Assembly (NCBI GenBank): GCA_934699305.1 | Contig: CAKUWM010000040.1 | Span: forward strand, 1 to 14,877 | Length of the DNA: 14,877 nucleotides | Source of the DNA: an uncultured Saprospiraceae bacterium | GTDB lineage: Bacteria; Bacteroidota; Bacteroidia; Chitinophagales; Saprospiraceae | Reading direction: 5' to 3' | Shown here: piece by piece, positions 1 to 8,191 of the stretch | How the letters are laid out: each line of letters opens with the position of its first letter | Numbering within the stretch: position 1 is the first letter of the stretch | Position numbers and translations under genes: made by a program | Notes under the pieces: model-generated | The model's database searches: none | The model's input: the letters and a program-made list of their open reading frames with translations, nothing else | Told to the model about the DNA's origin: nothing

Positions 1-2123
1 TTATAAGTGCTGACCAGATTAACAGATTCCAATGTAGATAACTCAAATCGTTCCACATCTTTTTGATTGATAAAGACTACTCTTCTTTCATTCCTGACTC
101 CCCGATATCGATCATCCAAACCATAAATCGTTGTATTAAATTGGTCATGACTTCTAATAGTCATCATCAATAGTTCATTATCAGCCAATTCAGTCAAAAC
201 AGGATGGTTGATTGAAAAATTGGCTTTACCATTGTGTGTATAATACTTATTTATTCTGGCACCATTAGGCAAATAAAAACCTCCTTTTTCTCTTACACGA
301 TGGTTATATTGTTCAAATCCGGCTATTGACCTCTCTATATCATCTCTAATGTTATCGTAATGCTCGAGGTACTTATCCCAATTGATTCCATTTCCATCTT
401 TCAAAGTTGCTTTCGCGATTCTGACAATAATTTCAGGTTCTGACAGCATTTTATTACTCAAAGATTTAAGATTACCATTGCTTTGATGGACGACACCCAT
501 TGAATCTTCCACAGTAACAAATTGTTTAGCTTCATTTTGAATGTCTATGTCTGTACGACCTAGGCTTGGAAGGATTAAAGCTTCTTTCCCGGGAATGACA
601 TGACTTCTATTTAATTTTGTTGATACTTGTACCGTTAGATGTGTTTTACGCAATGCTTCAGCTGTATAATTAGTATCCGGTGTGGCAGAAATAAAATTGC
701 CACCCATGGCAATAAAAACTTTTGCTTTACCGGAGTGCATTGCTTGGATAGCTTCTACTACATCATATCCATGTTTTCGTGGAAACTTTGTTTTAAATGA
801 ATCCTCTAGCCTATCCATAAATGCTTCAGTAGGTTTTTCAAAGATACCCATAGTTCGGTCACCTTGAACGTTAGAATGTCCACGTACCGGGCAAAGGCCA
901 GCTCCTGCTTTACCGATAGAGCCTTTTAAAAGCAAAAGATTGACACCTTCTTGAATAACTTCAACAGCATTAACATGTTGAGTCCATCCCATAGCCCAAC
1001 ATAAAATTATTTTTTCGCTTTTTGCAATTTTATCTGCAGCCAAAAAAACTTCATCCTTTGAAAGGCCGGAATTGTCAATCAACTCATCCAAGTCATAATT
1101 TCTCAATGAATCTTTAAGCTCTTCAAACCCGTGTGTATGATTAGCTATAAAATCTTTATTTAATATATTCCCTTTTTCTTCTTCCCACATAAAGAGAATC
1201 TTTGCCAAAGCTTTAAATAAAAAAAGGTCGGCATTAATTTTAACTTGTAAATATAAATCGCTAAGCTGTGTGTATCTTCCCAACAAATCAATGGGTGACT
1301 GAGGATCGCTAAAATTCATCAATCCGGCCTCTTTGAGCGGATTGACTGCAATTATTTGTGCGCCATTAGCCTTTGCTGTTTTGAGTGCCGATAACATTCT
1401 GGGGTGATTTGTACCGGGATTTTGTCCTGCTATTATAATTAAGTCCGTATTATAAAAATCCTCCAATTTTACGGTGCCCTTCCCTATTCCAATGGTTTCA
1501 GTCAATGCTACTCCACTTGATTCATGGCACATATTACTACAATCCGGTAAATTATTTGTTCCAAATGATCTTACAAAAAGTTGATATAAGAATGCAGCTT
1601 CATTGCTAGTCCGACCTGAAGTATAGAAGACACCTTCATCCGGGCTATTTAAATTATTCAAATGTTGACCTATCAACTTAAAAGCATCCGACCATTCTAT
1701 TTCTTCATAATGCTTACTTCCAGCTGCAAGGTACATAGGGTGAGTTATTCTACCGGATTTACCTAATTCATAGTCAGTCCAGGTAAGTAGCTCATCAATG
1801 GAATGTTCTTTAAAGAAATCGGGTGATACCATTTTGGTAGTGGCTTCTTCGGCAATGGCTTTTGCACCGTTTTCACAATATTCCGCTATTTTATTTCTAT
1901 GGTCATCAGGATCTGGCCAGGCACATCCCGGACAATCGACTCCAGTAAATTGATTCAAGCTATTTAATGCTTTCATCCCACGTCGAAGAGGCATTTCATC
2001 CATGATATGTTTGAAAGATTGTACTACTGCGGGCAAACCGGCTGCGACCTTCTCTGCATGCTTTAATTCAATATCAAGTAGATGTTCGGGCATCGTTTGA
2101 TCTGAAGGTGTTTCCTCTTTCAT
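1..2123 (-). CDS. FdhF/YdeP-family molybdopterin oxidoreductase, C-terminus cut by window edge
   Basis: I translated this from the minus strand. An ATG at 2123 opens a frame of 707 codons with no stop that runs off position 1, so the C-terminus is missing; family members are usually about 750-780 residues. Near the N-terminus is a DCPGCAWPDP segment (Cys64, Cys67) followed by CENGAK (Cys83), the pattern typical of the YdeP branch. Formate dehydrogenases have four closely spaced cysteines for a 4Fe-4S cluster, and that full set is not visible here. DCSNMCHESSG (Cys199) lies where formate dehydrogenase H has its selenocysteine/cysteine Mo ligand. Further on are IIAGQNPGTNHPRML and GKAGAGLCPVRGHSNVQGD, consistent with a bis-MGD binding fold. 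There is no signal peptide, so it is probably cytoplasmic. The family is known (E. coli YdeP is linked to acid resistance), but substrate and electron partner are unknown. It follows the M20 peptidase gene by 52 bp in the same direction and may be the last gene of that operon or be transcribed separately. Confidence 0.9.
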   Translation of the reverse strand, partial: MKEETPSDQTMPEHLLDIELKHAEKVAAGLPAVVQSFKHIMDEMPLRRGMKALNSLNQFTGVDCPGCAWPDPDDHRNKIAEYCENGAKAIAEEATTKMVSPDFFKEHSIDELLTWTDYELGKSGRITHPMYLAAGSKHYEEIEWSDAFKLIGQHLNNLNSPDEGVFYTSGRTSNEAAFLYQLFVRSFGTNNLPDCSNMCHESSGVALTETIGIGKGTVKLEDFYNTDLIIIAGQNPGTNHPRMLSALKTAKANGAQIIAVNPLKEAGLMNFSDPQSPIDLLGRYTQLSDLYLQVKINADLFLFKALAKILFMWEEEKGNILNKDFIANHTHGFEELKDSLRNYDLDELIDNSGLSKDEVFLAADKIAKSEKIILCWAMGWTQHVNAVEVIQEGVNLLLLKGSIGKAGAGLCPVRGHSNVQGDRTMGIFEKPTEAFMDRLEDSFKTKFPRKHGYDVVEAIQAMHSGKAKVFIAMGGNFISATPDTNYTAEALRKTHLTVQVSTKLNRSHVIPGKEALILPSLGRTDIDIQNEAKQFVTVEDSMGVVHQSNGNLKSLSNKMLSEPEIIVRIAKATLKDGNGINWDKYLEHYDNIRDDIERSIAGFEQYNHRVREKGGFYLPNGARINKYYTHNGKANFSINHPVLTELADNELLMMTIRSHDQFNTTIYGLDDRYRGVRNERRVVFINQKDVERFELSTLESVNLVSTY

Positions 2124-2144
2124 GACACATTTATTTGATTGTGG

Positions 2145-2175
2145 TAAAGATAAGGAAAACCACTGATGTTTCAAA
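2145..2175 (-). promoter_or_regulatory. possible Bacteroidota-type promoter for the YdeP-like gene
   Basis: Read on the minus strand, TTTG (2175-2172) is followed by 19 bases and then TATCTTTA (2152-2145). This matches the Bacteroidota consensus TTTG-N19-TAnnTTTG except for the last base. Transcription would start about 15 bases before the ATG at 2123. The TTTG lies directly after the stop codon of the M20 gene. It is a single match found by eye and could be chance in AT-rich DNA. Confidence 0.35.
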
Positions 2176-3483
2176 CTATTTTAATTCCATCAACGAAAGT
2201 CGGTACAAAAGTATAGCTGTTCTTTTTGCTTCTATAGGGAGACAATTCAAGTCCGCCATTTCATCAATCGTGTGACCACCCGTCCCACACATTCCAATTC
2301 CATCAATAGCCATTAAAACATCATCTGCGACGAAGGAAATGTCTGCAGCTCCAGAATTACGAGGATTTACGGGGAATACTTCGCCGTACCCCAAGTCCTG
2401 ACTCGCCTTGGAATACATTGCTAATATACGTTGATTCCCTTCCGTCATTGTCATGGGAGGATAACCGTCATCTCCAAAAGTTATAGAAGCTGAAGTGTGC
2501 GGGTAATTAGTTTGTATAATATCACGCATCACTTTACGTGCATGTATAAATTGTTCTTTTGAAACAGCTCTGATATCACCTTTTACGATGACCTCAGCCG
2601 ATACGATATTATTTTTACCATAAGCAACCGACTTATGGGTATTTTCATCATAATTAACAGAGTTCCCGCCACTTATAATACCGGGATTAAAGGTCAAATT
2701 TTCTTCCTTACTCAATTGAGAATAGAATTCATTTAATATTCGAGCTGCCTCAAAAATTGCACCTGAACCCACTTTAGGTTGAAAAATTTGTGAACTATGT
2801 GCTGGTTCACCTTTTACGGTTAATGTCCAATCAGCTGAGCCCCTTCGTGAGATATTCGCATTTTCCAATTTACCATCTCCATCTTCAAAACCGATAGCTA
2901 TGTCTGCCCATTTACCAGATTGAATCAGGTCTTTTTTTGACAGTTCGAGGGGGCTTCCACTCAATTCTTCGTCACCAACAAGAAAAACCTGGATGGACAA
3001 CTTATCCAGTACTTTTGCTTCTTTTAATGCTTTGAGTGCCAACAACATAATAACATTCCCACCTTTCATATCTAAAGCTCCCGGACCGTGCATGATGTGA
3101 CCATCAACTATTTTGTACTCTTGAAAGAAACTTTCGGGTTCAAATACTGTATCTAAATGTCCTATTAATAGTATTTGGGGTGCATTAGGCCTTAAATGGG
3201 ATGCTACCAGATGACCTGCTCTCTCAAAACTTTCTCCGGAAATCCATTTTACTTCAAAGCCAAGTTCACGATACTGTTGTGCAAACTTTTCACCAACAAG
3301 TTTTACACCTTCGATATTTAGGCTACCACTATTGATATTGACAACTTCTTTTAATAAATCTATTGCCCGATTGGAATTTGCATCAATATTGTTTACAATT
3401 TTCTTTTCTATTTTATTCAATTGAGCATTCATTGCAATAAAGCCATTTAAGGCAAGAATTAAAAGAAATATTTTTCTAACCAT
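2176..3483 (-). CDS. secreted M20-family zinc metallopeptidase (glutamate carboxypeptidase-like)
   Basis: This is a 435-residue protein counted from the ATG at 3483. A TTG one codon upstream could also open the frame, but the ATG gives a neat TGATG junction with the preceding stop and is preferred. Residues 1 to about 21 form a signal peptide (basic VRK, hydrophobic run, AMNAQ), so it is exported to the periplasm or beyond. The M20 metal and catalytic residues appear complete by comparison with carboxypeptidase G2: IGHLDTV (His109, Asp111), GPGALDMKGG (Asp138, bridging ligand), GDEELSGS (Glu172 catalytic base, Glu173 ligand), GFEDGDG (Glu200) and GTGGHTIDEM (His404). GEPAHSSQ (His229) fits the lid/dimerisation domain histidine. 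The family hydrolyses C-terminal or dipeptide amide bonds with a two-zinc centre. Exact specificity cannot be read from sequence. Its position one base after a cyanophycinase-like gene suggests that it processes peptides released by that enzyme; this is inference. Confidence 0.93.
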   Translation of the reverse strand: MVRKIFLLILALNGFIAMNAQLNKIEKKIVNNIDANSNRAIDLLKEVVNINSGSLNIEGVKLVGEKFAQQYRELGFEVKWISGESFERAGHLVASHLRPNAPQILLIGHLDTVFEPESFFQEYKIVDGHIMHGPGALDMKGGNVIMLLALKALKEAKVLDKLSIQVFLVGDEELSGSPLELSKKDLIQSGKWADIAIGFEDGDGKLENANISRRGSADWTLTVKGEPAHSSQIFQPKVGSGAIFEAARILNEFYSQLSKEENLTFNPGIISGGNSVNYDENTHKSVAYGKNNIVSAEVIVKGDIRAVSKEQFIHARKVMRDIIQTNYPHTSASITFGDDGYPPMTMTEGNQRILAMYSKASQDLGYGEVFPVNPRNSGAADISFVADDVLMAIDGIGMCGTGGHTIDEMADLNCLPIEAKRTAILLYRLSLMELK

Positions 3484-4334
3484 CAATTCTTAATATTAAA
3501 TTTTTCACCTTCAACATAGATATCAAGACGAATATCTTTAGCTGAAAATCGATTATACGGTTTCATTTTAAAGTGTTTTCCACGACGATATACTAATACT
3601 TGACTTTCACCAAAAATGGTACATTCATTTCCCTGAATCATTAAAGCAGTCGATTCGTCTATTCCGATTCCTATATTATTCGGATATTCAAGGATGGCAG
3701 TAAGTAAGCGATTGTGTCTGCTTCTTATGAGAAAATGTTGATCAATTATAGCATTTTGAAGCAATCCCAACCCACTATCTGTTATAATATTATTTTTTCG
3801 TATAGTTTTAAATGTAGGGCTATAGACAGTATCCTGCAATTGGTTACCTGTAATCATAATTTTACTCATTACAGCAGCACCTGCACTCGTACCGGCAATC
3901 ATACTACCGTTGTTTAATGCATACTTAATAGCGCCTTCTAAGGGTGTATTGGACACTACTTGCATGAATTTACTTTGATCTCCACCACTTATAAAAATCA
4001 ATTTGGCATTTTTTACTGAATCTAATTTTAACCCATTAGAAGTTAATACTTTATCAAAATTAATTCCATAGCATGCATTAATTCCAATTTCAGACATCGA
4101 TTTACGCATCTCTGCAATCGCTTTATCAGGATATCCACTTGACATAGGAAGTACCATGATGTAATCATATTCTTTTAATCCTGATTCCTGTACCATTTGT
4201 TTTAATAAAGAAGCGGGTTTATGCCCGCCTCCAATTATAAACAATTTGCCTTTATTCGAAATGGATTGTCCATGTACCAGGTCGGAACCAAAGAAGCCGG
4301 TCAATAAAAATCCAATAAAGATTATTCTATTCAT
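3483..4334 (-). CDS. secreted cyanophycinase-like serine peptidase (family S51)
   Basis: This 283-residue protein has a signal peptide (MNRIIFIGFLLTGFFG, likely cleaved near HG-Q at 22-23). Family S51 features are all present: GGGHKP near the N-terminus, ISGGDQ (Gln120), the nucleophile elbow AGTSAGAAVMS (Ser150), IDQHFLIRSRHNRL (His200, Arg204, Arg206) and GIGIDESTALM (Glu227). The His-to-Glu spacing of 27 equals that of the Ser132-His174-Glu201 triad of Synechocystis CphB, and the length is close to CphB rather than the shorter peptidase E. Cyanophycinase cuts the arginine-decorated polyaspartate cyanophycin into beta-Asp-Arg dipeptides. A related activity on other Asp-containing peptides is equally possible. 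The ATG overlaps the stop of the preceding lipoprotein gene by 4 bp (ATGA), and the stop overlaps the M20 gene by 1 bp, which implies translational coupling. I saw no cyanophycin synthetase in the window, so a catabolic role on external material is more likely than turnover of its own granules. Confidence 0.9.
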   Translation of the reverse strand: MNRIIFIGFLLTGFFGSDLVHGQSISNKGKLFIIGGGHKPASLLKQMVQESGLKEYDYIMVLPMSSGYPDKAIAEMRKSMSEIGINACYGINFDKVLTSNGLKLDSVKNAKLIFISGGDQSKFMQVVSNTPLEGAIKYALNNGSMIAGTSAGAAVMSKIMITGNQLQDTVYSPTFKTIRKNNIITDSGLGLLQNAIIDQHFLIRSRHNRLLTAILEYPNNIGIGIDESTALMIQGNECTIFGESQVLVYRRGKHFKMKPYNRFSAKDIRLDIYVEGEKFNIKN

Positions 4335-5467
4335 TCTTTCTTTTTACCAAAGACTATACCTCTTGGGCTGCTTCCTGCGGCAGAATAAAACACTTCATTG
4401 TCGGAGCCATCCGGATTACATCTCTTGATAGTTCCGGTGTTTCTATCCCCATAATAGATTTTATCCGTATTTGCTTCATACCCAAGTCCATACATGACAC
4501 GAGAAATTCCGGTAGCCAAGGTTGCAATATTAGAACCATCCAAATCCGCTGATTTCAAGTGAATATCACCAGAGCCATTGTAAAAATCAAAATAGATCTT
4601 GTTCCCTACAACAATAATACTTCCACCTTCGGCATCCGGTATAAGCTCTTTTTCTCCGCCACCATCCAGACCTTTTACCCATACCCCTCCATCATAATTT
4701 ATCCAATACAAATTGCGATTTACAGCATCGATAGCCACATCCTCCGGATCATTGGCCTGTCCGGTTACAAAATCCTCAAAGAGATCTACTTGGTCACTAT
4801 TTAAATCTGTCCTCTGAATACCGGCCGCATTATCCCAATACATTTTATTGTTTTGGTAATCAATAGCCATTCCATTGGGCGAATCTAACCCACTTCTCCA
4901 TACCTTTTGATTCTTTCCATCTAAGTCAGCTTGAATAATCTGACCTGCATCGACATCTGCTATATAAAGTTTATTATGAATAGTATCAATACACATACCA
5001 TAAGAACCTTGAATATTAGAAATCGGAATCTGTTCAAATACCGGAGTGGCATCATTAATTAGACCAGAATATACCAGAGTACCATTTGTAAAATAAATAG
5101 GAATTCCGGAAGCATTCGGATCTTTGATAACCACTTTTTGACTTACTTCTTTAATAGTACCGAACCCTGAGGATATTATTACTAACTTAACTTCATAAAT
5201 ACCGGCTTCTTGATACAAATGAACCGGATTTACTTCATTAGAAGAAGTATTATCTCCAAAATTCCAAGTATATGTCGCAGTACCGGCGGCGGCAGGAATG
5301 ATTGAATTATTGGTAAAGGTAACATTGGCAGGTGCGACACCTTCGTTATCGATTGTGAAGGTAAATTTCGGTACCACACTTGCCTGTGGTACCGGAAAAT
5401 CTTTATCACAAGATGACCAAGTTATAGAAACTATAAGGATCAATAAGGTTTTAAAAAAATACTTCAT
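4331..5467 (-). CDS. PKD plus six-bladed YWTD-type propeller lipoprotein
   Basis: This is a 378-residue lipoprotein. Its signal peptide ends in a lipobox (ITWSSC, Cys20), and the next residues DKDF partly resemble the Bacteroidota surface-export signal (x-K-acidic-acidic). Residues about 33-115 form one PKD domain with the signature WNFGDN (68-73). Residues about 122-378 contain six propeller repeats of the LDL-receptor YWTD type, recognisable from IYFTNG, KLYIADVDAG, KMYWDN, NLYWINYDGG, KIYFDFYNG and KIYYGDRNTG, with linkers such as LDSPNGMAID and SSPRGIVF. No catalytic residues are evident. Such propellers usually bind ligands or proteins, so a surface binding role analogous to SusE/SusF is likely but unproven. 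It has the same architecture as the upstream gene but one PKD domain fewer, which suggests duplication. It starts 35 bp after that gene, and a small hairpin (5466-5479) covers its start codon. Confidence 0.85.
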   Translation of the reverse strand: MKYFFKTLLILIVSITWSSCDKDFPVPQASVVPKFTFTIDNEGVAPANVTFTNNSIIPAAAGTATYTWNFGDNTSSNEVNPVHLYQEAGIYEVKLVIISSGFGTIKEVSQKVVIKDPNASGIPIYFTNGTLVYSGLINDATPVFEQIPISNIQGSYGMCIDTIHNKLYIADVDAGQIIQADLDGKNQKVWRSGLDSPNGMAIDYQNNKMYWDNAAGIQRTDLNSDQVDLFEDFVTGQANDPEDVAIDAVNRNLYWINYDGGVWVKGLDGGGEKELIPDAEGGSIIVVGNKIYFDFYNGSGDIHLKSADLDGSNIATLATGISRVMYGLGYEANTDKIYYGDRNTGTIKRCNPDGSDNEVFYSAAGSSPRGIVFGKKKE

Positions 5468-5479
5468 TCCTAAGGGAAT
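5466..5479 (-). promoter_or_regulatory. small hairpin overlapping the start codon of the single-PKD lipoprotein gene
   Basis: On the minus strand ATTCC-CTTA-GGAAT is a perfect 5-bp stem with a 4-base loop. Its last two bases are the first two of the ATG at 5467. Such a structure could dampen initiation of the second propeller lipoprotein relative to the first. The stem is short, and its effect is inference only. Confidence 0.25.
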
Positions 5480-5502
5480 TTTAAATTAAATCAATAATCA
5501 AT

Positions 5503-6843
5503 TTACTTGATAAATATTCCACGTGGGCTTAGTAAACCGCTTAGGAATGTTTCTGCATTAGTGCCATCTAAGTTGGCTCGACGAATCTCACCCAGATCTC
5601 TGTCAGCCCAATAAAGCTTATTGTTATCTGAATCTATTGCAAAGCCGTGTATCCTTGTTTTACCTGTTGTCGCAAAGGTAACTGCTCCCGTTCCATCTAA
5701 ATTAGATTGAATAATGGATTGACTGTTTCTTTCATCATAATATAATTTGCCATTCGCCTCATCCACAAAAATGCCGTATCCATATACACCGGGAACAAGC
5801 ACGGTTACTCCGCTACCATCCGCATTGGCTACATATAGATTTTCAGCATTTACTTCATAAAAATAAAGTTTATTGCTTTTTGAATCAAATGCAATACCGC
5901 GCATTTGACCATCAGTCACATTGATAAATGAAGTTTCTACACCTGAACCATCTAAATTCGCTCTGGAAATATTTCCATTATCATCTGCCCAATAGATCTT
6001 ACCTCCGGCAACATTAATTGCAATTGAATAAGGATCAGTAATTCCACTCGCTATTTCTTGAAGATTGCTTCCGTCGCCATCCATTCTCCATATTTTACCT
6101 TCATCAGCAACTTCAAAATCACTGTAATAGATTTTATCATTGGTAGCGTCATAAGCTAATCCAACTCCACCTTTGCCGGCAACATCTAAAAAGGCAGAAG
6201 GTGTAGATCCGGTAGCTAAAGAAACTTTCTTTATAAGTGCTAAACCCAATTCTATAAAATACAAGTCTTTAGGTAATTTACCTTGTTTAACTGTAATTAC
6301 TTTAGTTGCTGTAGCGCTACCGCCGGCTCCAGTAGCTTTTAGTGAAACGGTATAAGTTCCTGCAGTAGCATAGGTAAATTGTGGATTCTGTTCAGAAGAT
6401 TTAGTTTGTGCCTGATCGCCAAAATTCCATTCGTAAGTGGCCGCGCCTTTTGACTGATTGGTAAATTGAATGGCATTTCCTGAACTAATATTAGCTTCAT
6501 CTTCCACTGCAAAAGCTGCTAAAGGCGTTACTATAACTGTAATATTGGATGAACTTGTGCCTCCGGCACCGGTGGCAGTCATAGACACTACGAAACTACC
6601 AGATGTGGAATATGCTTTTTTAGGGTTTGCATCAGTTGATGTCGTTCCATCGCCAAAGCTCCATACATACGATGAAGCATTTTTTGAATTATTGGTAAAT
6701 TGAATTTCCTCATCTACTGTAACCGTAGTTTTACTAGCAGAAAAGGCGCCTTCCGTTTTAGGGACATCATCTTCTTTTTTACATCCTACTAAAACCAATA
6801 AGGTCAATAATAAAAGTGGTAAAAATTTTTTTAATGAATTCAT
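5503..6843 (-). CDS. double-PKD plus six-bladed YWTD-type propeller lipoprotein
   Basis: This 446-residue protein has a lipoprotein signal peptide ending in LVLVGC (Cys21). CKKEDD follows, a good match to the Bacteroidota lipoprotein export signal (Cys-x-Lys-acidic-acidic) that sends lipoproteins to the cell surface. Two PKD domains follow: about 32-106 (WSFGDG at 61-66) and about 107-187 (WNFGDQ at 139-144), each ending in a TGAGG-containing strand. Residues 192-446 form six YWTD-like propeller blades (DLYFIE, KIYYSDFE, KIYWADDNG, KLYFYEVN, KLYYDERN, KLYWADRDLG), each followed by an LDGSG/LDGTN-type turn. No enzyme motif is seen. It most likely holds substrate or another outer-membrane component at the surface beside SusC/SusD. 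It lies 18 bp downstream of the SusD gene, the position where SusE/SusF-type accessory lipoproteins are usually encoded. Substrate unknown. Confidence 0.86.
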   Translation of the reverse strand: MNSLKKFLPLLLLTLLVLVGCKKEDDVPKTEGAFSASKTTVTVDEEIQFTNNSKNASSYVWSFGDGTTSTDANPKKAYSTSGSFVVSMTATGAGGTSSSNITVIVTPLAAFAVEDEANISSGNAIQFTNQSKGAATYEWNFGDQAQTKSSEQNPQFTYATAGTYTVSLKATGAGGSATATKVITVKQGKLPKDLYFIELGLALIKKVSLATGSTPSAFLDVAGKGGVGLAYDATNDKIYYSDFEVADEGKIWRMDGDGSNLQEIASGITDPYSIAINVAGGKIYWADDNGNISRANLDGSGVETSFINVTDGQMRGIAFDSKSNKLYFYEVNAENLYVANADGSGVTVLVPGVYGYGIFVDEANGKLYYDERNSQSIIQSNLDGTGAVTFATTGKTRIHGFAIDSDNNKLYWADRDLGEIRRANLDGTNAETFLSGLLSPRGIFIK

Positions 6844-6861
6844 TTCTATGTTATTTTAAAA

Positions 6862-8190
6862 TTAATATCCCGGATTTTGCTTCATTCCCGGATTAGTATT
6901 GGTTAATAATTCACTTTGAGGTATGGGGAAAAGGAGTTGATAACTTTCATTTACATTCGGAAGGACATCTATTGCTCTGCCTGTTCTAACTAAATCAAAC
7001 CATCTTTGACCTTCAAATGCCAATTCAAATCTTCTTTCCGAATCAATGGCTACAATTAGTTCATTAATGTTATTAGTAGTTAGGTCTTCAAGCCCTGCTC
7101 GTTGTCTTATACTATTAATATCCGCTAAAATATCAGTAGGATTACCATTCAAATTTGCATTGGCTTCAGCTCTGATTAAATACATTTCTGCCAGTCTTAA
7201 AACAATGACATTATCACTTCCGGTTGCTAAGTCATCATACTTAATGACATAAGGTACTGCACCTGAAAATGCAAAGGTAGCAGCAAATCGTTTGTCATTG
7301 GTGGAATAAGAAGAAACGAATGAAGGATCAGGCGCTACTTCACCCCGACCATTCTTAGTTAATGGAAAATTGTACTCTGCAATCCTATTTCTATCGAGCG
7401 AAGTAAAATCAACTTCAAAAATTGATTCTTTGGATTCATCCGTTGCAAAGATATCGGCATAATTGCTTAAAAGAGTATAACCTCCATCATTGATTACTTT
7501 TGATGCGTATAAAGCTGCATTAGAATAATCTTTTTTGTACAAATAAACTCTAGCCAATAAAGCATTTGCAGCACTTTGCGAAGCTCGATTTTTTAAAGAA
7601 GAATTGTTGGATAAATTTTGTGACGCAAATGTCAAATCCTCTATGATAGATTGATATACTTCATCCACACTATTTCTGGGTGCATTAATTTCAGAAAGTC
7701 CAACTGTTGGTTTCAACTTTAGAGGTACGCCACCAAAGTAATTAAGCAAATTAAAATGATTCAATGCTCTCAGAAAATACAACTCACCTAATGCCTTGTT
7801 TTTTTCCTCTTGTGTTAAAAAACCTAAAGTTGGTATTTTACTGATAACATTATTAGCTACATTTAAACCATCATATATAGAAGTCCACATGCCATCAACG
7901 GAGGCATTTTCTGGTAAAATATGATTGTTGTCTATTTCAGTATATTCTGTAGAAGTTGCATTTAATGGATGAACTAAGTTGTCACTAGCCAAATCTGAAA
8001 AAGTGATATAGGTCCGACCATAATAACTTAATGCCTGTAAAGAATTATAAGCTCCTAATATACCTCGTTCTACATCACTTTTTGTTTTAAATGCTTCAGA
8101 TGCAGGTATAGAATTGGTAGGTTCAACATCCAGAACATCGCATGATGTTAAAAAACCAATAAAGGCCAAGAATAAAAGAATATGTCTCAT
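6862..8190 (-). CDS. SusD/RagB-family outer-membrane nutrient-binding lipoprotein
   Basis: This is a 442-residue protein counted from the ATG at 8190. An in-frame ATG at 8205 would add five residues and overlap the SusC gene. The 8190 start gives a compact 17-residue lipoprotein signal (MRHILLF... FLTSC, Cys17) and a 1-bp gap, so it is preferred. Family hallmarks are present: DVEPTNSIPASEAF just after the lipid anchor, the TPR-like ALGELYFLRALNHFNLLNYF (about 134-153), LRLAEMYLIRAEA (about 331-343), FELAFEGQRWFDLVRTG (about 398-414) and the C-terminal FPIPQSEL...NPGY (about 431-442). SusD proteins form the lid over the SusC barrel and capture oligosaccharides or, as in RagB, peptides for import. 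The residues after Cys17 (DVLDVE) do not match the export consensus well, which is common for SusD. Together with the SusC gene it makes the transporter core of the operon. Confidence 0.96.
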   Translation of the reverse strand: MRHILLFLAFIGFLTSCDVLDVEPTNSIPASEAFKTKSDVERGILGAYNSLQALSYYGRTYITFSDLASDNLVHPLNATSTEYTEIDNNHILPENASVDGMWTSIYDGLNVANNVISKIPTLGFLTQEEKNKALGELYFLRALNHFNLLNYFGGVPLKLKPTVGLSEINAPRNSVDEVYQSIIEDLTFASQNLSNNSSLKNRASQSAANALLARVYLYKKDYSNAALYASKVINDGGYTLLSNYADIFATDESKESIFEVDFTSLDRNRIAEYNFPLTKNGRGEVAPDPSFVSSYSTNDKRFAATFAFSGAVPYVIKYDDLATGSDNVIVLRLAEMYLIRAEANANLNGNPTDILADINSIRQRAGLEDLTTNNINELIVAIDSERRFELAFEGQRWFDLVRTGRAIDVLPNVNESYQLLFPIPQSELLTNTNPGMKQNPGY

Positions 8191-8191
8191 A

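Noticed and set aside
2141..2163. GTGGT...ACCAC inverted repeat between the M20 and YdeP-like genes as a terminator
   Set aside because: Five-base stem with a 13-base loop and no T-run; it also overlaps the candidate promoter, so a terminator call is not supported.
4246..4804. Plus-strand open frames of 60-81 codons opposite the cyanophycinase and propeller genes
   Set aside because: They lie antisense to well-supported genes, show no recognisable domain, and have composition typical of shadow frames.
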